Of a stretch of DNA of 17,979 nt, positions 6,981 through 14,329 are shown piece by piece; position 1 is the stretch's first letter; each line of letters opens with the position of its first letter. A program made the translations under genes and the position numbers. The stretch is from contig PLSJ01000086.1 of assembly GCA_003165115.1 (NCBI GenBank), forward strand, positions 1 through 17,979, given 5' to 3'. A model generated the notes under the pieces. It was not told the DNA's origin. It saw nothing but the letters and a program-made list of their open reading frames with translations, and did no database searches. This DNA comes from Syntrophaceae bacterium (GTDB taxonomy: Bacteria; Desulfobacterota; Syntrophorhabdia; Syntrophorhabdales; WCHB1-27).

Positions 6981-7667
6981 ATGCAGAAGAAGCAGGACAG
7001 CCAGGAAGACTTGAGCCATGCGGCGTACCAGGGCCTTCGCCGCATGCTCTATAACAAGGAGCTCGTGCCGGGACAAAAGATCGCGTACCGCGAGCTTGCG
7101 GAAAGGCTGAAGATGAGCCCTACACCGATTATACAAGCACTCAAGTGGATGGAGCTGCAGGGGTTCGTCCGCCATGAGGCAAATCGGGGCTATGCCATGG
7201 CGCCTTTCAGCATAAAGGAGATCGAGGAGATTTACGAGCTGCGGGAGTTGCTCGAACCCTCACTCGTCGACGCGACCGTGCGGCGTCTCGACAAAGAAGG
7301 CGTCGGCCGGCTCAAGGCCGCCCTGGAGGCCCACCGGTCGGCACAGCGCGAGTTCTATCTGAAAGAGAGGCTTTTCAAGAACCGGGAATTCCATGTGACC
7401 CTGGCGGCCCTTTCGGGAAAGGAAACCCAGATGCGCATTCTCCAGGACCTTTTTGACATGCTCTTCCTCAAATACGGCGGGAATTATCTGCCCATGTCAT
7501 CCCTCAAGTCCTCCGACGACGATCACCAGGCGATCTATGACTCCGTGGTCCTGCGCGACGTCGAAAGGGCCAGGGCCTTGCTCGCCAACCATGTATCCGG
7601 CGTCAAGAGAGAGGTTTTGGCCAGCGTACGGCAGATGCTGGCGGAACGGGAACGGTCTGACATCTGA
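6981..7667 (+). CDS. GntR-family transcriptional regulator, FadR/FCD subfamily
   Basis: 228 residues. The N-terminal winged helix-turn-helix (about 12-75) reads YQGLRRMLYNKELVPGQKI, ELAERLKMSPTPIIQALKWM, ELQGFVRHEANRGYAM, all typical GntR. The C-terminal all-helical FCD ligand domain (about 80-215) begins IYELRELLEPSLVDATVRRL. It carries the usual metal/ligand histidines in NREFHVTL, DDDHQAIYDSV and LLANHVSGVKREV. FCD regulators commonly sense organic acids or their CoA-pathway intermediates and repress adjacent catabolic genes. Here it lies between a sucCD-like pair (divergent) and an AbfD-like gene (downstream, same strand), so it probably controls both. The SD is weak and preceded by a GC hairpin. 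Confidence 0.93.
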   Translation: MQKKQDSQEDLSHAAYQGLRRMLYNKELVPGQKIAYRELAERLKMSPTPIIQALKWMELQGFVRHEANRGYAMAPFSIKEIEEIYELRELLEPSLVDATVRRLDKEGVGRLKAALEAHRSAQREFYLKERLFKNREFHVTLAALSGKETQMRILQDLFDMLFLKYGGNYLPMSSLKSSDDDHQAIYDSVVLRDVERARALLANHVSGVKREVLASVRQMLAERERSDI

Positions 7668-7729
7668 GCGTAGCGAGCTTAAGGGGGGAGACTCGGTGAG
7701 CTTGCTCATGGAGGGGGCGATGATCCCCG

Positions 7730-7740
7730 ATAATTGATTT
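7730..7740 (+). repeat. Copy of an 11-mer shared with the sucC-GntR intergenic region
   Basis: ATAATTGATTT occurs here, 62 bases before the dehydratase ATG, and again at 6812-6822 in front of sucC. Here it is followed by A, giving TGATTTA, the same arm as the palindrome at 6829. It is a possible half-site tying both promoters to one regulator. Confidence 0.4.
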
Positions 7741-7802
7741 AAAGGCGTTTTTCGGTTCTCACCTTCCGGAGACGATCTATTCAATCGAGGAGGTAATGCA
7801 TC

Positions 7803-9239
7803 ATGGGGCTTAAGACAAAAAAGGAGTATATCGAATCGCTGCGGGCGCTCCATCCCACGGCGTACATGTTCGGGGAACGGCTGACGGACATCGTCGACAA
7901 CCCCCGGATCCGCGCGGGCATCGAGGCAACGGGCGCCACCTACGAGATAGCGGAACTGGACGAATACCGGGACCTCGTGGTCACCATGAGTCCTCTCATC
8001 AACGAGCCCGTCAACCGCTTCACCCTGCCCCCTTCCAGCATCGAGGACCTGGTGGCGCGGGTAAAGGTCAACCGGAAACTGGGCAACTTTGTCGGCACCT
8101 GTCACCAGCGGTGCACGGGGCTCGACTGTCTTTCCACCCTATCCATCGTCACCTATGATATCGACCGGAAGCACCAGACCGGCTACCACAGCCGTTTCAC
8201 CGAATTCCTGAAGTACGTGCAGAAAAATGACCTGTCCGCAAACGCGGCCGTCACCGACGTCAAGGGCGACCGCTCCCTCGGTCCCTCCGACCAGGATGAC
8301 AGGGACATGTACCTCCGCGTGGTCGAAAAGAGGGATGACGGGATCGTGGTGCGCGGGGCGAAGGCCCATCAGACCGGCTCTCTTTCATGTCACGAGATCA
8401 TCGTCCTCCCGACCCGCGCACTCGGAAAGGCGGATAAGGAGTACGCCGTCGCCTTTGCGGTACCCTCCGACGCGGAAGGCTTGATCCACGTTGTCGGCAG
8501 GTCGACCCTCGACATGCGTGAGCTGGACGGCTGCGACATCGGCAACACCCTCTATTCGAAATATTGCCCCACCGTCATTTTCAACGATGTCTTCGTGCCG
8601 TGGGAGCGGGTCTTTATGTGTGGCGAGACCGAGTTCGCCCAGGAGATGGTCGTCAAATTTTCCTCTCTGCACCGCCAGAGCCACGGCGGGTGCAAGTCGG
8701 GCAAGATCGACTGCATGATCGGCGCGGCCCTCACCCTCATGGATTATAACGGGACCGCCAAGGTCAGCCATCACAAGCAGAAGATCATCGACATGATCCA
8801 CAGGGCGGAGACGCTTTACGCGTGCTGTCTCGCGGCCTCCTACGAAGGCAGCAAGCAGCCTTCGGGTTCCTACTACATCGATACGGTCCTCGCCAACGCC
8901 TCAAAACTGCACGAAGGCAAGGAGGTCGCGGAGGCGATTCGCCTCATGGTCGACATAAGCGGCGGCTTTGTGGCCGACCTGCCTTCCGACAGGGACTTCG
9001 CGAACCCCGAGGTCGGGCCGCTCCTCAGGAAGTACCTGAAGGCGGTCGACGGCCATTCCGTGGAAGACCGCATGAAGATGTACAGGCTGGTGGAAAAGAT
9101 GGCACTGGAGAGTGCCGACACCATCTCGGACATACACGGGGGCGGGTCGCCCGAGGCGCACCGGGTGACGATCTACCGGGAGACGGACCTGCCGAGCAAG
9201 AAACGGGCCGCCAAGAGACTCGCCGGGATAGACAAATAA
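7803..9239 (+). CDS. 4-hydroxybutyryl-CoA dehydratase/vinylacetyl-CoA isomerase family enzyme
   Basis: 478 residues, the full length of AbfD of Clostridium aminobutyricum (about 484), in the HpaB/acyl-CoA-dehydrogenase-like flavoprotein superfamily. All four [4Fe-4S] ligands are present with AbfD spacing: C100 and C104 in GTCHQRCTGLD, H290 and C297 in HRQSHGGCK. The AKAHQTGS segment (T191) and the final HGGGSPEAHR also match. AbfD removes water from an unactivated hydroxyacyl-CoA by a ketyl-radical mechanism and is oxygen-sensitive, which implies anaerobic life. One change stands out. Where AbfD has Tyr in HRQSYGGCK, this protein has His294, so the substrate or chemistry may differ. The SD GAGGAGGT (7787-7794) is excellent. 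The neighbours (GntR/FCD regulator, sucCD-like ligase) suggest an acid-activation plus dehydration pathway. The family assignment is firm, the substrate is not. Confidence 0.9.
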   Translation: MGLKTKKEYIESLRALHPTAYMFGERLTDIVDNPRIRAGIEATGATYEIAELDEYRDLVVTMSPLINEPVNRFTLPPSSIEDLVARVKVNRKLGNFVGTCHQRCTGLDCLSTLSIVTYDIDRKHQTGYHSRFTEFLKYVQKNDLSANAAVTDVKGDRSLGPSDQDDRDMYLRVVEKRDDGIVVRGAKAHQTGSLSCHEIIVLPTRALGKADKEYAVAFAVPSDAEGLIHVVGRSTLDMRELDGCDIGNTLYSKYCPTVIFNDVFVPWERVFMCGETEFAQEMVVKFSSLHRQSHGGCKSGKIDCMIGAALTLMDYNGTAKVSHHKQKIIDMIHRAETLYACCLAASYEGSKQPSGSYYIDTVLANASKLHEGKEVAEAIRLMVDISGGFVADLPSDRDFANPEVGPLLRKYLKAVDGHSVEDRMKMYRLVEKMALESADTISDIHGGGSPEAHRVTIYRETDLPSKKRAAKRLAGIDK

Positions 9240-9267
9240 GCGCGACGTCGCTTCAACGGGTACGACT

Positions 9268-9311
9268 GCGGTGGCGAAAAAGGGCAGGACAAGGCCCCTT
9301 TTCGCCACCGC
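9268..9311. terminator. Strong hairpin terminator between convergent genes
   Basis: GCGGTGGCGAAAA (9268-9280) pairs perfectly with TTTTCGCCACCGC (9299-9311), and GGG/CCC extends the stem beyond one mismatch. The A/T base of each arm gives a T4-containing 3' arm in either direction. It separates the dehydratase (plus) from the lipoprotein (minus). Confidence 0.75.
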
Positions 9312-9335
9312 GATTATTGGAAACCGGAGATTGTC

Positions 9336-9917
9336 CTAAGGCACCGACTGCCCGAAGGGCCTCCCGTATTTCTCCGCGAAATATCCCGTGCCTTCGCTGC
9401 GGTACTGCGCCATGTCGCTCTCGTACCGTCGTATGTCCTCGTCCAGAAGCCTTTCCAGGCGGACGATATCAACCCGGCCCGTTCGAAGCATCCTTTCGAC
9501 GGGCTCGTAATTTTTCAGAGGGTAATAGTTCTTGTAGTAATCATGATAAGCCCGGAGCGCCTCAAGGCCCTCCTCCCGCCTGCCCTCTTTAAACAAAATC
9601 AAAGCTCTGTACGCGAGAATGCGCAGAAAATAATCGGACTTCCCGTCAAGCTTCTGCGCCTCGTCGATGTATCGTCGGGCGCCCTGCACATCGTTCATCT
9701 TGTAGCTGGCGGTCGCCGCGAACGCATATGCCTCCGCACTCGGCTCGATTTGGGCCGCCCCGATAAAATCCTCCCTCGCCGGCCCGTAGTCGCCGCTGTC
9801 AAGAAGCTTTCTCCCCTCAAATATATCTTTCCTCGATGTATAGTATACCCCGACGCATCCCCAGAGCACCACGGAAAGCACCGCGAAAACCACCGCACTC
9901 CGCACTATTTTCGCCAT
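9336..9917 (-). CDS. Predicted lipoprotein with TPR-like repeats
   Basis: 193 residues. A hydrophobic leader ends in VVLWGC, giving a lipid-attachable C21, although Trp at -2 is unusual for a lipobox. The mature part is helical with tetratricopeptide-like units (GRKLLDSGDYGPAREDFIGA, YAFAATASYKMNDVQGARRY, ALILFKEGRREEGLEALRAY) and a basic/acidic tail. It probably lies on the periplasmic face of a membrane as an assembly or scaffold protein. Specific function is not recognised. The SD GGGGAGC precedes ATG 9917. It lies downstream of a small membrane-protein gene on the same strand, with a hairpin between them. Confidence 0.8.
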   Translation of the reverse strand: MAKIVRSAVVFAVLSVVLWGCVGVYYTSRKDIFEGRKLLDSGDYGPAREDFIGAAQIEPSAEAYAFAATASYKMNDVQGARRYIDEAQKLDGKSDYFLRILAYRALILFKEGRREEGLEALRAYHDYYKNYYPLKNYEPVERMLRTGRVDIVRLERLLDEDIRRYESDMAQYRSEGTGYFAEKYGRPFGQSVP

Positions 9918-9983
9918 TCGCCCGGCTCCCCTTTTTCATGCATGATAATCCCCGTGTACCGGCTTGTCAACGAAAGGCGATGG

Positions 9984-10006
9984 AAAGGCGATCTTGGATC
10001 GCCTTT
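9984..10006 (-). terminator. Hairpin after the small membrane-protein gene
   Basis: AAAGGCGATC-TTG-GATCGCCTTT is a perfect 10-bp stem with a 3-base loop, overlapping the gene's stop codon by two bases. On the minus strand the 3' arm ends TTT. GAAAGGCGAT is repeated directly at 9972-9981 and 9983-9992, so a competing fold exists. It may attenuate transcription into the lipoprotein gene. Confidence 0.5.
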
Positions 10007-10283
10007 ACGAGTGTCTGTTGTGCGGCCTCTTACCCAAAGAGACGGATATGATGAAGAAGAGCGCCAGGAACATGGTGGCCAGCCTGGAAAGCCCCAGGAG
10101 CATACCGTCCAGGGGCTCGGGCAGAAATTCCGACATGTCCAGAAGCGAAGGGAGACCGAACAAATCTCCCCCAAAACCCACAAGACCCGCGATCACCGCA
10201 AGCATAAGGTAAAACGAAGGTTTTCTGTGCATCTGCGCCGCCTTATAGGAGTATTCCCGCACCTCTACCGTTGCAACCTCCAT
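10005..10283 (-). CDS. Small predicted membrane protein, two transmembrane helices
   Basis: 92 residues with two hydrophobic segments, FYLMLAVIAGLVGFGGDLFGL (about 24-44) and GMLLGLSRLATMFLALFFII (about 60-79). They are joined by an acidic, proline-containing loop (MSEFLPEPLDG) and end in a basic tail. I do not recognise the family. A shorter start at ATG 10232 (MHRKPSFYLML), with AAGG about 9 bases upstream, would give 75 residues and keep both helices. The plausible membrane topology and the hairpin directly at the stop codon support a real gene. It precedes the lipoprotein gene on the same strand. Confidence 0.6.
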   Translation of the reverse strand: MEVATVEVREYSYKAAQMHRKPSFYLMLAVIAGLVGFGGDLFGLPSLLDMSEFLPEPLDGMLLGLSRLATMFLALFFIISVSLGKRPHNRHS

Positions 10284-10314
10284 GCCATCTGCTAACGTGT
10301 TGATTTAAGGGGAC

Positions 10315-10436
10315 CCTGCCGCGATCGGGCAGGAAATCGCTGTAAAGAAAGCGGACACCCACAGACGACCGAAGAGCGGGTGTGCACCGTGATTGCTTGT
10401 TGCTATGCTGTTTCCGCCGGCGCGTAAAGAAGCCGG
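10315..10436 (-). other. Intergenic stretch downstream of gnd with several inverted repeats
   Basis: CCGGC/GCCGG (10417-10421 and 10432-10436, just past the gnd stop) and CCTGCC/GGCAGG (10315-10320 and 10328-10333) can form small stems on the minus strand. None has a T run, so a gnd terminator here is only possible. No convincing coding signal was seen. Confidence 0.3.
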
Positions 10437-10452
10437 TCATGCGTCGTGCCCG

Positions 10453-11862
10453 CTACTCCCACTCCGTATGGAAAAGACCCTCCCGGTCGAATCTCCTGTA
10501 CCTGTGCGCGCCGAAATAGTCCCTCTGGGCCTGGACCAGGTTCGCGGGCAGCCATCCGCTCCGGTAGGCGTCGAAATAGGCGAGACAGGCCGCCAGGCCG
10601 GGGGTCGGCAGTCCGGCCGCGGCCGCGGAGCAGACGACGGTCCGCAGGTCCGCCTGGTCGCCCGTCACCATTTCCTTTAAGGCCGGGTCGAGAAGCAGAC
10701 TTTTCAGGTCGGGCCGGTTATGGAAGGCCCGGCGTATGGGCTCAAGCAACGCGGAGCGGATAATACAGCCGCCCCTCCATATCTTCGCCACTTCTTCCAG
10801 CCTGAGCCCGTACCCGTACAGCCGGGAGGCCCCGGCGAGCTGCGCCATGCCCTGGCTGTAGACGATAATCATGGAGGCCCTCATCGCCCGCGCCAAGCTG
10901 TCGACGAACCGCGCTCCGTCCTGACTCAGGCGCCTGTCCGGTCCGGAGAGCGCATGGTCCGCCTCCTGCCGCTCTTCTCTCAGGTCGGAAAGGTCCCTCA
11001 TGTGCACCGCGCTGCCGATGGTCGGTACGGGCACACGCAGGTCCATGGCGTCCTGGACCGTCCACTTGCCCGTACCCTTCTGCTGGGCTTCGTCGACGAT
11101 CATGTCCAGGAGAAAGCGACCGCCGACCTCGTCCTTTTTCGCGAAAATCCGGGCCGTGATCTCGATGAGGAAGCTCGGAAGAAGGGAGGAGTTCCATCCG
11201 TCGTAGACCTCCCGAAGCCTCCCGTTGGGCAGACCCAGGCCGCGCTTCATCAGGTCGTAGGATTCGGCGATCAGTTGCATCATCGCGTACTCGATGCCGT
11301 TATGTACCATTTTCACGTAGTCGCCCGCTGATCCGGGACCCATGTATGCGACGCACGGCTCTCCGTCCACCTTCGCGGCCGCTGCCTCGAAAATCGGCCG
11401 CACGCGGGCGTAACCGGCCTCGGGCCCGCCCGGCATAATGCTCGGCCCGAAGCGCGCGCCCCGCTCGCCGCCGGAGATGCCCACGCCCATGTAAAGGACA
11501 CGCCGCTCATCGAGACGGCGAATGCGGGCATCGGTCTCCCTGAAGTAGGAATTCCCCCCGTCGATCAGCAGGTCACCGGGCAGCAGATGGGGAAGGAGCG
11601 CGTCAATGACCGCGTCGACGGGAGGGCCCGCGGGCACGAGCATGATTATGGCTTTCGGGGTGCGCAGCAGCCCGACGAACTCGTCGATCGTGACCGCCCC
11701 GACGGCCGGCCGTCCCTCCGCCTCACGGCCGAGCGCTTCGACCTGCTTGGCGTCGGTATCGTATCCCGCCACGGAGAAGCCCTTGTCCGCGATATTGAGG
11801 GCAAGGTTCCGTCCCATGACTCCGAGCCCAATCATACCGATCTCACAGTTGCCGCTTTTCAT
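10453..11862 (-). CDS. gnd: 6-phosphogluconate dehydrogenase, decarboxylating
   Basis: Converts 6-phosphogluconate to ribulose 5-phosphate and CO2 with reduction of NAD(P). 469 residues, the length of the long (E. coli/animal-type) family. The N-terminal Rossmann fold shows GLGVMGRNLALN (12-23) and LIDGGNS (99-105). The substrate loop is GISGGERGARFGPSIMPGG (128-146). Catalytic K184 and E191 lie in KMVHNGIEYAMMQ. KGTGKWT and the C-terminal DYFGAHRYRRFD complete the active site across the dimer. It is the last gene of the glk-rpiB-pgi-HAD-gnd operon, 43 bp after the HAD gene. No glucose-6-phosphate dehydrogenase or lactonase is seen in the window, so the source of 6-phosphogluconate must be encoded elsewhere. 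Confidence 0.96.
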   Translation of the reverse strand: MKSGNCEIGMIGLGVMGRNLALNIADKGFSVAGYDTDAKQVEALGREAEGRPAVGAVTIDEFVGLLRTPKAIIMLVPAGPPVDAVIDALLPHLLPGDLLIDGGNSYFRETDARIRRLDERRVLYMGVGISGGERGARFGPSIMPGGPEAGYARVRPIFEAAAAKVDGEPCVAYMGPGSAGDYVKMVHNGIEYAMMQLIAESYDLMKRGLGLPNGRLREVYDGWNSSLLPSFLIEITARIFAKKDEVGGRFLLDMIVDEAQQKGTGKWTVQDAMDLRVPVPTIGSAVHMRDLSDLREERQEADHALSGPDRRLSQDGARFVDSLARAMRASMIIVYSQGMAQLAGASRLYGYGLRLEEVAKIWRGGCIIRSALLEPIRRAFHNRPDLKSLLLDPALKEMVTGDQADLRTVVCSAAAAGLPTPGLAACLAYFDAYRSGWLPANLVQAQRDYFGAHRYRRFDREGLFHTEWE

Positions 11863-11905
11863 CTTATCACCGCCTTAACCTTCCTTCCTCGTCACTCGCC
11901 ACTTT

Positions 11906-12514
11906 TCACTCAAGGCCGAGCGCCGCAAGGGCGGCCTTTGTCGGCGCGAGTCCCGTATGGACGATCCCCCTGATGCCGAGACTCTGCGCGACCTGGACAA
12001 AAGGCGGACGGTCATCGATGTAGACCACATTCCGGGCCTCGGCGAGGGCCACGTCAAGGGCGATCCGCCAGATATCCTTGTCCGGCTTCCTGAAATGGAC
12101 GAAGCACGAACAGACGAAGAAGTCGATCACCTTGTAAAGCTCGAACGTCCTCGCCCTGTACTCGGTCAGCTCCCGTCCCTCGTTGCTCACCGCGGCGACT
12201 TTCAGGTTGTAGCGGCGTTTCAGGGTGGCCACGTAGTCGAGCATCTCGGGATACGGCTGCGACCGGGCAAACATGAACGTAAGGAACTGCTCACGCGTAA
12301 ACGGGCGCTCCTCGTAAAACACGGTGCTGTCGAGATATTCGTCGAGGGTCAGCTTGCCCTCCTCGAAGGTGCCGAAGGTGAGGTGGTGGCGCTCGTTCAT
12401 TTCTTCATAGTCGAGGCCGAATGTCCTGGCGGCCTCTTTCCGCATGGTGCGGTCCCAGCCGTTCGTGAGAAGGACACCCCCGATATCGAGGAAGAGATGT
12501 GTCACGCCTCCCAT
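11906..12514 (-). CDS. HAD-superfamily (subfamily IA) hydrolase
   Basis: 202 residues. HAD motifs in order: FLDIGGVLLTN with nucleophile D10 (the usual second Asp replaced by Gly, as in many IA members), VSN with S110, the lysine of FRKPDKDIW (K143), and VVYIDDRP (D167/D168). A helical cap lies between motif I and II (about 18-85). Probably a small-molecule phosphatase. The Asp-to-Gly change at motif I is also found in haloacid dehalogenase-like and epoxide-hydrolase-N-terminal-like relatives, so the reaction is not certain. ATG 12514 directly abuts the pgi stop, which implies translational coupling and a role in sugar-phosphate metabolism. Confidence 0.88.
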   Translation of the reverse strand: MGGVTHLFLDIGGVLLTNGWDRTMRKEAARTFGLDYEEMNERHHLTFGTFEEGKLTLDEYLDSTVFYEERPFTREQFLTFMFARSQPYPEMLDYVATLKRRYNLKVAAVSNEGRELTEYRARTFELYKVIDFFVCSCFVHFRKPDKDIWRIALDVALAEARNVVYIDDRPPFVQVAQSLGIRGIVHTGLAPTKAALAALGLE

Positions 12515-14329
12515 CTACACCCCCTTTGTCCCCATGATCACGGCCCGTTCCACGAGCTGCCGCAAAAGTGAGAGACCCTTCTTCACGTCGTCTCCGAGGT
12601 CGACGCGCATCACCCTCCGGCCATGCTTCGTGAGCGCCTCTAGATCGCCCATGGCCTGGGCCTTCTTGAAAATACCGAAGGTGTACGGCTTGCGCGGAAT
12701 GGACACGTCGGTCGCGTCATGACAGGTCAACTGGATGAAAAGACCCGTGTCGGGACCGCCCTTGTGCAGTTGTCCGGTGGAGTGAAGGAAACGGGGCCCG
12801 TATCCAACGGTAGTGGCAAGTCTCAGGGCATCCCGGAGACGGAGCCGGATCGTCTGCAGCAGCTCGTCCGTGGACGCATCGAACGGCAGATAGGCCAGGA
12901 GCGCGACGTAATCGCCGGGATGGCCCTGCGAAAGGAAGTCCCAAAGCAGCTCCCCGGGGTTTTCGGCGCCATCCCTGGAAAAGAAGCTCAAGGGACCGTG
13001 GCTCATCACGGGGGCCGGCTCCGTGAGCGAGCCCCGCTCCCGGACAGAGGAAAGGAGGCGGTCCGTCGCGTCCTTGCTCTCCTGCACGTTGGGCTGGTCA
13101 AAGGGGTTTATGCCCAGTATGGCTCCGGCTATGGCGGTAGCCACCTCCCACCGGAAGAACTCCTGGCTTATGGCGGCAGGTGCCGCCACCTCGACGAACA
13201 CGAGGGGCAGGCTGGCGGTCTGAAGCATCCTCACGGCTTCCTCGAGCTTCGGGTCGCTCCGCCCTTTCATGTATATATGGACGAAGAGCCGGTCGCTGCC
13301 GTAGACCAGGGGCGTGCCCGCCGGCTCGCCGGTGACCGGGAGAAGTCCGGTCCCCTCCTTGCCCGTGCTCTCCGCGATAAGCTGTTCCAGCCACATGCCG
13401 AACGCGGCCATGTCGGGTGAGAGGAGGAACGTCACCTTGTCCCTGCCCACGCGCGCCATCTCGCCCCTGACCGCCCCCAGCAGGGCGCCGGGGTTCTCCT
13501 GGACGGGCACGGACGGCCCGCAGGCATGGACCATGTGGAGGGCCTCGTCGATGAGCCCCTCCACGTCGAGACCCATCAGGGCCGCCGGCACCAGGCCGAA
13601 ATAGGAAAGGGCCGAGTACCGGCCGCCGATGTCGCTGAAATTGAGAAACACCCGGCGGAACTGCCTTTCCCCGGCGCTTATCGCGAGCGGCGTGCCGGGG
13701 TCCGTCACCGCGACGAAATTCTCCCCTGCCTTTTCCCCTTTGACGGCCTTCACGCGCTCGTAGAAATAATCGTCGAAAGCCAGGGGCTCCGCGGTTTTCC
13801 CCGATTTGCTCGCCACGATAAAGAGGGTCTTTTCGAGGTCGATCCTCTGTTCAAGGGCCGCAATCGTCACAGGGTCGGTCGTATCGAGCACGCTCAGGGA
13901 GAGACCCCCCGGCGCGGGCTCGAACATATGCTGGAATACGAGTGGAGCGAGGCTGTTCCCGCCCATTCCCATGTGGACCACGTGAGAGAAACCCGACGCG
14001 GCGGCTTCCCTCGCGAACCCGACGAGATCCGGCAGGTTTTCCCGCATCTTCTCCGCCACATCGAGCCACCCGAGGGCGTGACCTATCTGTTCCTGCTCGG
14101 CAGCGTCTTCCTTCCAAAGCCCCACGTCCTTCTGCCAGAGCCGCTCCACGAACCGCTCCTTTTTCAGCTTCTCGAGGCACGGCTTCACGCGCGCTACCTG
14201 GAACGAGGCGGTATCGTGCGACATCAGGTCCTGGCGGCCCAGGTTCAACACGAGCCGGTTGGTCCTGCCTTCCGGCGCCTGCTCCTCAATTCTCGCGGCC
14301 TTGACGGCCCCCTTTTCCTTATCACTCAT
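12515..14329 (-). CDS. pgi: Glucose-6-phosphate isomerase, stand-alone form of the transaldolase-Pgi fusion type
   Basis: 604 residues. Two SIS-type lobes are visible: GMGGNSLAP (121-129), VLDTTDP, SKSGKTAEP (174-182), SDIGGRYSALSYFGLVPAAL. The catalytic-Glu segment is EQLIAESTGKEGTGLLPV, then GINPFDQPNVQESK, and near the C-terminus LHSTGQLHKGGPDTGLFIQL. The wording matches the Pgi half of bifunctional Tal-Pgi proteins better than ordinary Pgi, and residues 40-115 resemble the linker that follows the transaldolase domain there (LWQKDVGLW, LGWLDV). Here no transaldolase domain is attached, and a separate transaldolase gene lies at the window end. It interconverts glucose 6-phosphate and fructose 6-phosphate. 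SKSGKT carries Lys where Thr is usual. It overlaps rpiB by 8 bp and abuts the HAD gene. Confidence 0.92.
   Translation of the reverse strand: MSDKEKGAVKAARIEEQAPEGRTNRLVLNLGRQDLMSHDTASFQVARVKPCLEKLKKERFVERLWQKDVGLWKEDAAEQEQIGHALGWLDVAEKMRENLPDLVGFAREAAASGFSHVVHMGMGGNSLAPLVFQHMFEPAPGGLSLSVLDTTDPVTIAALEQRIDLEKTLFIVASKSGKTAEPLAFDDYFYERVKAVKGEKAGENFVAVTDPGTPLAISAGERQFRRVFLNFSDIGGRYSALSYFGLVPAALMGLDVEGLIDEALHMVHACGPSVPVQENPGALLGAVRGEMARVGRDKVTFLLSPDMAAFGMWLEQLIAESTGKEGTGLLPVTGEPAGTPLVYGSDRLFVHIYMKGRSDPKLEEAVRMLQTASLPLVFVEVAAPAAISQEFFRWEVATAIAGAILGINPFDQPNVQESKDATDRLLSSVRERGSLTEPAPVMSHGPLSFFSRDGAENPGELLWDFLSQGHPGDYVALLAYLPFDASTDELLQTIRLRLRDALRLATTVGYGPRFLHSTGQLHKGGPDTGLFIQLTCHDATDVSIPRKPYTFGIFKKAQAMGDLEALTKHGRRVMRVDLGDDVKKGLSLLRQLVERAVIMGTKGV

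Noticed and set aside
6735..7175. N-terminal extension of sucC
   Set aside because: The frame is open, but it crosses the divergent promoter region and runs antisense to the GntR gene. Family homology and the SD both place the start at 6734.
8822..9592. Plus-strand open frame (256 codons) overlapping the dehydratase end and the lipoprotein
   Set aside because: Runs through a strong terminator hairpin and two well-supported genes. Arg/Pro-rich shadow.
9543..10295. Plus-strand open frame (250 codons) opposite the lipoprotein and small membrane protein
   Set aside because: The minus-strand products have a signal peptide, TPR-like repeats and membrane helices. The plus translation has none of these.
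10243..10440. Minus-strand 65-codon frame between gnd and the small membrane protein
   Set aside because: Basic, featureless translation overlapping the next gene's start and containing inverted repeats. No SD support.
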